A program made the position numbers and the translations under genes. The notes beneath the pieces are model-generated. The model had not been told where the DNA came from. It saw only the letters and a program-made list of their open reading frames with translations, and searched no databases. From CADEDH01 sp039201605 (lineage in GTDB: Bacteria; Actinomycetota; Acidimicrobiia; Acidimicrobiales; SZUA-35), in contig JBCCRO010000018.1 in assembly GCA_039201605.1 (NCBI GenBank), forward strand, positions 1 through 64,000: 64,000 nucleotides of DNA, read 5' to 3'. Every line of letters starts with the position of its first letter. Positions within the stretch are counted from its first letter, which is position 1. Below are positions 59,958 to 64,000 of this stretch, one piece after another.

Positions 59958-60989
59958 ATGCAGGTCGCGCTGATCACCGACGCCGAGACGGTCGAGCTCG
60001 TCGATTTCCCCGAGCCGACGCCGCACCCCGAAGGCGCCGTGATCGATATCGACCTGTGTGGCATCTGCGGCACCGACATCCACGCCTACCAGTCGGGGCG
60101 GCCCTACAACCCGGCGATCTGCGGCCACGAGTGGACCGGGGTGGTCTCCGCCGTCGGCGCCGATGTCAGCCGGCTCGGCGAGGGCGACCGGGTGATCGGG
60201 GCGGTCCCGCCGGCCTGCGGCGTCTGCGAGGCCTGCCGGCAGGGCCAGAGCCTGCACTGTCAGGAGTCGTTCCTCGTCGCCACCGGGCGTGACCGGCACG
60301 CCGCTCCCCACGGCGGCTTCGCCCCTCGCATCGCCGCTCACGCCTCGCGCCTGATCCCGGTCCATCCCGAGCTGAGCGTCGAGCAGGCGGCCCAGGTGGA
60401 GCCGACGACGGTCGCCTTCCATGCGGTGCGCCACACCCCGCCCTCGCTGGGCGACGTGACCGTGGTGATGGGAGCCGGGCCGGTCGGCCTGTGCACCCTG
60501 CAGATCGTCCGCGCCGCAGGCGCCGGCGAGATCATCGTGGTCGAGCCCAACGAGGCCCGCCGGGCCCTGGCCGCCGAACTCGGGGCGACGACCACCGTCG
60601 ACGTCGACGAGGCCAAGGTGGTGATCCAGGAGCGGACCTCGGGGCTGGGGGCCGACGTCGTCTACGAGTGCGTCGGTCGACCGGAGACGATCCAGACCGC
60701 CGTCGACCACGCCCGCCGGGGCGGTCGGATGTGCCTGATCGGCTTCACCGACTCGACCGCCACCATCGTGCCGGCGCTGTGGTTGGTCAAGGAGGTGCAG
60801 GTGACCGGGGCCATCGCCTACACCCATGACGACTTCGATCGGGCCATGGGCATGATCGCCGACGGTCGGATCCGGCTGGAGCCGATGCACACCTCGACGG
60901 TGTCGCTCGACGGGTTCGGCGACGCCATCGCCGATCTCGCCTCCGGCTCCTCGGCCGAGACCAAGGTGCTCGTCAACCCCAACGCCTGA
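59958..60989 (+). CDS. Zinc-dependent medium-chain alcohol dehydrogenase
   Basis: 343 residues. Catalytic zinc region LCGICGTDIHAYQSGRPYN and ICGHEWTGVVSAVG. Structural zinc motif CGVCEACRQGQSLHC (four Cys). Nucleotide-binding motif VVMGAGPVGLCTLQIVRAAG. It oxidises a secondary or primary alcohol (or reduces an aldehyde/ketone) using NAD(P). It is divergent from the ABM and near the SDR, so likely part of the same pathway for an unknown alcohol intermediate. Confidence 0.9.
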   Translation: MQVALITDAETVELVDFPEPTPHPEGAVIDIDLCGICGTDIHAYQSGRPYNPAICGHEWTGVVSAVGADVSRLGEGDRVIGAVPPACGVCEACRQGQSLHCQESFLVATGRDRHAAPHGGFAPRIAAHASRLIPVHPELSVEQAAQVEPTTVAFHAVRHTPPSLGDVTVVMGAGPVGLCTLQIVRAAGAGEIIVVEPNEARRALAAELGATTTVDVDEAKVVIQERTSGLGADVVYECVGRPETIQTAVDHARRGGRMCLIGFTDSTATIVPALWLVKEVQVTGAIAYTHDDFDRAMGMIADGRIRLEPMHTSTVSLDGFGDAIADLASGSSAETKVLVNPNA

Positions 60990-61013
60990 GCGGCCCGGCC
61001 CCGGGCTACGGCA

Positions 61014-61841
61014 CTAGGTGTCGGTGGCGGAGCCGACGATCCGGCTCGAGGTCTGATGGAACCGCTGCACCTGCATGCCCGACGTGGTCTGACCGGCGTC
61101 GACCACCATCGTGTGGCCGCTCATGTAGCGGGACTCGTCGGAGGCCAGGTACAGGGCGGCGTTGGCGATGTCGAGAGGTCGGCCGGGGTAGCCGAGCGGC
61201 GACAGCTTGCCGATCCGCTCCTCGGCGGCGGCCACGTTGGCGTGATCGCCGGTCACGGCGGCGGCGGTCATGGCGGTAGCCGTGTTGCCGGGTGAGATGG
61301 CGTTGACCCGGATGGCGTGGGGGGCGAGCTCGTTGGCCACCGAGCGGGTGAGGCCGACCACGGCGTGCTTGGCCGCGGTGTAGACGTGGGGCCCGAGCCC
61401 GCCCATAACGCCGGCCGTGCTCGAGGTGGAGATGATCGACCCCCCGCTCCCCTGCTCCACCATGGCGGCCCCGGCGTGCTTCATCCCGTAGAACACGCTG
61501 GACAGGAGCACGTCGACCGTCCGGTGCCAGTCGTCGGCCGTCAGCTCGGTGATCGAGCCGATGGCGCCGATGATGCCGGCGTTGTTGAACATCACGTCGA
61601 GGCGACCGAAGGTCTCGGTGGCGGCGGCCACGGTGGCCGCCACGTCGGCCTCGTCGGTCACGTCGCAGCGAATCCAGGTGGCCACGTCGCCCAGTTCCGC
61701 CGCCAGCGCCTGGCCGGCGTCGTCCTGGATGTCGGCCACGACCACCCGGGCCCCCTCCTCGACGAACCGTCGGACCGTGCCTTCGCCGATGCCGCTGGCC
61801 GCCCCGGTCACCACGGCCACCTTCCCCTCAAGACGACTCAT
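61014..61841 (-). CDS. Short-chain dehydrogenase/reductase (SDR)
   Basis: 275 residues, classical SDR size. Cofactor motif VTGAASGIGEGTVRRF (residues about 10-25) with a D/R following (ADIQDDAG) favouring NAD(H). NNAGIIGAI and the catalytic Ser (STSSTAGVMGG) and Tyr-x3-Lys (YTAAKH) are present. It oxidises an alcohol or reduces a ketone. AAGGAG lies upstream of ATG 61841. It is convergent with the alcohol dehydrogenase gene across a 24-bp gap. Confidence 0.92.
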   Translation of the reverse strand: MSRLEGKVAVVTGAASGIGEGTVRRFVEEGARVVVADIQDDAGQALAAELGDVATWIRCDVTDEADVAATVAAATETFGRLDVMFNNAGIIGAIGSITELTADDWHRTVDVLLSSVFYGMKHAGAAMVEQGSGGSIISTSSTAGVMGGLGPHVYTAAKHAVVGLTRSVANELAPHAIRVNAISPGNTATAMTAAAVTGDHANVAAAEERIGKLSPLGYPGRPLDIANAALYLASDESRYMSGHTMVVDAGQTTSGMQVQRFHQTSSRIVGSATDT

Positions 61842-61909
61842 CGTCGTGCTCCTTCACCGTCGTTGCGTTCGTTCGGTTGCCCCGCCGCCGTCTCCGTGGG
61901 GAGACTCGG

Positions 61910-62812
61910 ATGGTGACGGAAGCTACTACAGGACCCCGAACGCCGATCCAGTCCTGGTCGGCCGACCACTTGGTGCTCAGCCACTTCACCCTGGCCCGCG
62001 ATCACGACGTGGTCGACCGGATCGAGGCGGCCGCCGCCGCCGGCTACGACGGGATCGGGCTCCTCGTCGACCAGTACCAGGCCTTGGTGGCGGCCGGTGA
62101 ACGGGACCGCCTGGACGAGGCGTTGGAGCGGGCGGCGATGCCACTCACCGACATCGAGGTGCTCCGCGGTTGGGCCGTCGGCGGACGCGACGATCCCGAC
62201 TACCGGGCCCAGGAGGATGCGGTGTGGGAGATGGCCGACCGCTACGGCTGTCGGTACGTGCAGGCCATCTGCCCCACCGTCGACGATCCGGCGGCGGTCG
62301 GCCCCGCCTTCGCCGCCCTATGCGACCGGGCCGCCGATCACGGACTCGTCGTCGGCCTTGAGTTCGTGCCGTACATGGCGGTCGGTGACCTGGCGACCGC
62401 CTGTCGGGTGCTCGACGAGGCCGACCGACCCAACGGTGGGCTGTGCGTGGACACCTGGCATCTGGCCCGCAGCGGGGGCGGTGCCGCCGATCTGGTCGAC
62501 CTCGGCGCCGACCGGGTGTTCGGCATCCAGGTGAACGACGGGCCTCGTCGGCCTCCGCAGCCGGTGACCGATCTCGCCGGGTATGTCGATGATTGTCTTC
62601 GCCGTCGGCGACCACCCGGGAGCGGCGATCTCGACGTGGCCGGCGTGGCGTCGACCCTGTTGGCCGCCGGGGTCGACGTGCCGTGGCAGCTCGAGGTGTG
62701 CGACGACCGGGCCTGGGGTCGACCGGCCATCGACCACGCCACGGCCTGCGCCGAGGGCATGCGCACGTTGCTGGCCTCGATCGATGAGGGCGGGGCCCCG
62801 GGAGCCGTCTGA
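61910..62812 (+). CDS. Sugar phosphate isomerase/epimerase-like TIM-barrel protein
   Basis: 300 residues from ATG 61910, with GGGGAGA upstream. A xylose-isomerase-like TIM barrel: LSHFTLARDHDVVDRIEAAAAAGYDGIGL, GLVVGLEFVPYMAVGDLATAC, NGGLCVDTWHLARSGG, with E, D and H in metal-ligand positions. The family isomerises, epimerises or dehydrates sugars and inositols, but also acts on other metabolites, so no reaction is assigned. It is divergent from the SDR with a 68-bp gap. Confidence 0.8.
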   Translation: MVTEATTGPRTPIQSWSADHLVLSHFTLARDHDVVDRIEAAAAAGYDGIGLLVDQYQALVAAGERDRLDEALERAAMPLTDIEVLRGWAVGGRDDPDYRAQEDAVWEMADRYGCRYVQAICPTVDDPAAVGPAFAALCDRAADHGLVVGLEFVPYMAVGDLATACRVLDEADRPNGGLCVDTWHLARSGGGAADLVDLGADRVFGIQVNDGPRRPPQPVTDLAGYVDDCLRRRRPPGSGDLDVAGVASTLLAAGVDVPWQLEVCDDRAWGRPAIDHATACAEGMRTLLASIDEGGAPGAV

Positions 62813-62928
62813 CCGGCCGGCGATGGCGACCCGCCGTAAAGCCGGCGAATTCGTCGCGTTCCGGCCACATGGGACCGGTTGCGGCGTGTAGGTTGTCGGC
62901 CAGCCGCGCACCATACAAGGGGAAATCC

Positions 62929-63972
62929 GTGAAGCGCATCGCCGCCTGCTTTGCTGTACTCGTCATGCTGTCCATCGCCTCGCCGGTGGACGCCGATCAC
63001 TCCCGACGGACGAGGTTGGAGGTGATGTCCCAGAACCTCTACGTCGGCGCCGACCTCGATCGGCTCCTTCAGGGCGATCCACCGGCCGCCCTCCTGCAGA
63101 CGGTCGAGCAGACCGACTTCCCGAGCCGGGCGGTCGAGATCGCCGAGGGCATCGACGACTTCAATCCCGACCTGATCGGCCTGCAGGAGGTGGCGATCAT
63201 CTCGGTCTTCGACACGACCGGCACCGTCCTGTTCGAACTGGACTACCTCGACATCCTGATGAACGCCATCGCCGCCGAAGGCGAGAGCTACGCCGTGGCC
63301 GCCTCGGTGGACAACGCCGATGTCACCCTGCCGGTCGATCCGGCGGCCGGCACCTTCGCCCGGGTGGTCGACCGCGACGTGATCATCTACCGCACCGACA
63401 CCACGACCGTGGCCAACCCCCGGTCCGCCAACTTCAGCACCAACTTCGCCGTGGGCCTCGGCGGTGCCGAGCTCGAGTTCACCCGGGGGTACACGATGGT
63501 CGACGCCACCGTGGGCTCCGAGGAGTTCCTGCTCGTCAACACGCACTTCGAGGTGGCAGGGGCGCCGTGTCTGACCGATGCCGGCCCCGTGCTCTGCCAG
63601 GACCTCCAGGCGACCGAGCTCCACGAGGTACTGGCGGAGGAGAGCGCTCCAATCGTGCTGGTCGGCGATCTCAACGCCGAGCCGGGGACGACGGCCTACG
63701 ACACGTTCGCCGACGGCGGCTACGTGGACACGTGGGACCTGCGATTCCCCTACAACGACGAACCGGGCTTCACCTGTTGTCAGACCGAGACCCTCGACAA
63801 CGTCGACAGCATCCTGGACAAGCGGATCGATCTGATCTTCATCAGCGAGGACGGACTCGAGCCCTACTTCGTGTTGACGACGGTGGTCGGCGACTGGGAT
63901 CAACGCAAGACGCCGAGCGGCCTGTGGTATTCCGACCACGGCGGCCCCTGGGCTTCGCTCTACCTGTCCTGA
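62929..63972 (+). CDS. Secreted endonuclease/exonuclease/phosphatase-fold protein
   Basis: 347 residues from GTG 62929 with AAGGGG upstream. An N-terminal signal peptide (KRIAACFAVLVMLSIASPVDA) precedes an EEP domain: LEVMSQNLYVGADL, DLIGLQEVAIISV (the metal-binding Gln-Glu), LLVNTHFEVAG, VLVGDLNAEPGTTAYDTF (the GDLN motif), and WYSDHGGPWASL (the SDH motif). The same catalytic residues serve nucleases and phosphodiesterases such as sphingomyelinases. It acts outside the cell on phosphodiesters. There are two Cys (TCC) near the end. The substrate is unknown, and it stands alone at the window edge. Confidence 0.88.
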   Translation: MKRIAACFAVLVMLSIASPVDADHSRRTRLEVMSQNLYVGADLDRLLQGDPPAALLQTVEQTDFPSRAVEIAEGIDDFNPDLIGLQEVAIISVFDTTGTVLFELDYLDILMNAIAAEGESYAVAASVDNADVTLPVDPAAGTFARVVDRDVIIYRTDTTTVANPRSANFSTNFAVGLGGAELEFTRGYTMVDATVGSEEFLLVNTHFEVAGAPCLTDAGPVLCQDLQATELHEVLAEESAPIVLVGDLNAEPGTTAYDTFADGGYVDTWDLRFPYNDEPGFTCCQTETLDNVDSILDKRIDLIFISEDGLEPYFVLTTVVGDWDQRKTPSGLWYSDHGGPWASLYLS

Positions 63973-64000
63973 GGCGGTGACCGCCCGACGGCGGCCGCCC

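Noticed and set aside
1..64000. Search for tRNA, rRNA, prophage, integrase or CRISPR features
   Set aside because: No cloverleaf, rRNA-like stretch, integrase, repeat-spacer array or phage-structural gene was seen by eye. A dedicated tool could still find a short RNA.

Overview
The window is GC-rich chromosomal DNA, dense with genes on both strands. It has no rRNA, tRNA, prophage or CRISPR that I can see. Strong G/C bias at codon position 3, mycothiol-type enzyme families, a SARP/AfsR-type regulator and many apparently leaderless genes (a TANNNT box 6-7 nt before the start codon) point to Actinobacteria. Several Liv-type ABC operons, a TAXI-TRAP transporter, Rieske oxygenases and a CaiB-type CoA-transferase suggest a free-living heterotroph of the Acidimicrobiia/Ilumatobacter kind. 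The phylum is fairly secure; the class is inference.

Positions 1-3600 are a decaying or recombined stretch: a GNAT gene broken by a frameshift, a fragment of a HAD hydrolase, a fragment of a DUF2283 gene, a possible transposase C-terminal remnant, and a 34-bp inverted repeat about 1.9 kb apart. Inside it sits an intact EamA exporter/MarR divergent pair with a perfect 15-bp palindrome between the two genes. Positions 3.6-9.9 kb carry small lipoproteins, membrane proteins, a cupin, an ACT-domain protein and a two-domain acetyltransferase.

Positions 10.0-13.5 kb hold the most unusual locus. A secreted or membrane-anchored DUF1996 protein with a His-Gly tail is followed by a single ORF that joins an ECF-like sigma factor (regions 2 and 4), one transmembrane helix, an acidic linker and a second, diverged DUF1996-like domain. 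Sequence alone suggests a membrane-tethered sigma factor with an external domain paralogous to its neighbour.

Positions 13.6-32.7 kb are mostly housekeeping or accessory genes: HIT protein, enoyl-CoA hydratase, methyltransferases, a 1151-aa SARP-type ATPase regulator, CobT, YggT, a 28-aa membrane micropeptide, trans-aconitate methyltransferase, a glucosyl-3-phosphoglycerate synthase-like enzyme, FKBP, CoA-transferase, M15 peptidase, YqeC, RidA, a DinB/mycothiol enzyme and an L,D-transpeptidase lipoprotein.

Positions 32.7-44.4 kb form a transport and signalling block on the minus strand: TAXI solute-binding protein and fused TRAP permease, a terminator hairpin, a histidine kinase/response regulator pair, and a complete Liv-type ABC operon directly downstream of the regulator.

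Positions 44.8-63 kb look like a catabolic region: a molybdopterin oxidoreductase, a VOC protein, an AraC regulator, two Rieske oxygenase alpha subunits, SnoaL-like proteins, a second Liv-type transporter with a fused LivH-LivM permease, an ABM monooxygenase, a zinc alcohol dehydrogenase, an SDR, a TIM-barrel isomerase, and finally a secreted endonuclease/exonuclease/phosphatase-fold protein. The likely logic is uptake of an unknown, possibly cyclic, substrate by the Liv system, hydroxylation by the Rieske enzymes, and later oxidation by the dehydrogenases. The substrate cannot be read from sequence.
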